From an uncultured Solirubrobacteraceae bacterium (GTDB lineage Bacteria > Actinomycetota > Thermoleophilia > Solirubrobacterales > Solirubrobacteraceae), in contig CADCVT010000010.1 in the NCBI GenBank assembly GCA_902806215.1, forward strand, positions 1 through 6,481: 6,481 nucleotides of DNA, in the 5' to 3' direction. The position numbers and the translations under genes are program-made. The first letter of the stretch is position 1, and the number at the start of each line of letters is the position of its first letter. Of the stretch, positions 6,141 through 6,481 are shown in pieces. Under the pieces are notes generated by a model. The model had not been told where the DNA came from and made no database searches. It worked only from the letters and a program-made list of their open reading frames with translations.

Positions 6141-6481
6141 CTAGCTGTAGAGCTGGTCGAACAGGCCGGCGTACTTCTCGTTGACGACGTTGCGCTTGAC
6201 CTTCAGCGTCGGCGTCAGCTCGCCGGTCTCCTGCGAGAGGTCGTGGTCGAGGATCACGAACCGCTTGACCTGCTCGACTTGGGCGTACTTGCCGTTGATG
6301 CGGTCGACCTCGGTCTGGATGAGCTCGCGCACCTTCTCGTTCTCGGCCAGCGACGGCATCGAGCGATCCTCGATGCCGTTCTGCTCGGCCCACGGGCCGA
6401 TCTCCTCCTCGTCGAGCGTGATCAGCGCGACGGGGAACGGCCGGCGGTCGCCGTGCATGACGCACTGCGACACCCAGCGGA
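6141..6481 (-). CDS. long-chain acyl-CoA synthetase (AMP-forming), C-terminal fragment
   Basis: The last 113 residues of an AMP-binding enzyme whose N-terminal bulk lies beyond the right edge; the frame stays open to the end of the window. The visible part is the small C-terminal domain typical of FadD15-type ligases: SQCVMHGDRRPFPVALITLD (strand and loop after the hinge), a helical region with WAEQNGI and VDRINGKYAQVEQVKRF, then GELTPTLKVKRNVV, which holds the conserved C-terminal lysine region, and a closing KYAGLFDQLYS. Such enzymes activate fatty acids with ATP and CoA at the membrane. The signature for AMP binding itself is outside the window, so family assignment rests on this terminal domain. 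It converges on phoD with 76 bp between stops and is not likely to belong functionally to the phosphatase locus. Confidence 0.88.
   Translation of the reverse strand, partial: RWVSQCVMHGDRRPFPVALITLDEEEIGPWAEQNGIEDRSMPSLAENEKVRELIQTEVDRINGKYAQVEQVKRFVILDHDLSQETGELTPTLKVKRNVVNEKYAGLFDQLYS

Noticed and set aside
4588..6144. Plus-strand frame (about 518 codons) overlapping phoD in another frame
   Set aside because: Arg/Pro/Ala-dominated shadow frame caused by GC-rich third positions; it runs through the terminator hairpins, which a real gene there would be unlikely to do.

Overview
The window is very GC-rich, arginine-rich bacterial chromosome. Its proteins look like those of a high-GC actinobacterium, most likely the Thermoleophilia/Solirubrobacterales group. 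This placement is inferred from composition, the start of the aminotransferase (MGLLDYYRQF), and the Arg-rich Ig-like secreted domains. No rRNA, marker gene or database search backs it. No tRNA, rRNA, CRISPR array or mobile element is visible.

Layout, left to right. Positions 1-641 (minus) hold the N-terminal 213 residues of a HisC-like PLP aminotransferase that runs off the left edge. It is joined by a one-base TGATG overlap to a small three-helix membrane protein (641-1114, minus). Upstream of that, in the same direction, is a large Sec-secreted phosphodiesterase/alkaline-phosphatase-superfamily enzyme (1165-3483, minus) with a C-terminal Arg-rich tandem beta domain. A divergent intergenic region (3484-3611) follows. 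Rightwards comes a small secreted protein (3612-4415, plus) that is essentially a free-standing copy of that C-terminal domain. It is coupled by another TGATG overlap to a Tat-exported PhoD-type alkaline phosphatase (4415-6064, plus). The last gene (6141-6481, minus, partial) is the C-terminus of a long-chain acyl-CoA synthetase (FadD15-like), converging on phoD across a 76-bp spacer packed with hairpins.

The biological core is 1165-6064. It is a divergent locus with two unrelated families of exported phosphate-releasing enzymes: ENPP-type Zn phosphodiesterase/phosphatase and PhoD-type metallophosphatase. They are linked by a shared, extremely cationic accessory domain that is fused to the first enzyme and encoded separately next to the second. 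The spacer between the two arms carries two 11-bp-phased TTCAC repeats that resemble actinobacterial PhoP (Pho) boxes. The working hypothesis is a phosphate-scavenging module in which the Arg-rich domain tethers enzymes to polyanionic cell-wall or extracellular material, or captures phosphorylated polymers. Enzyme families and domain homology are read directly from sequence. The Pho control and the polyanion-binding role are inferences.
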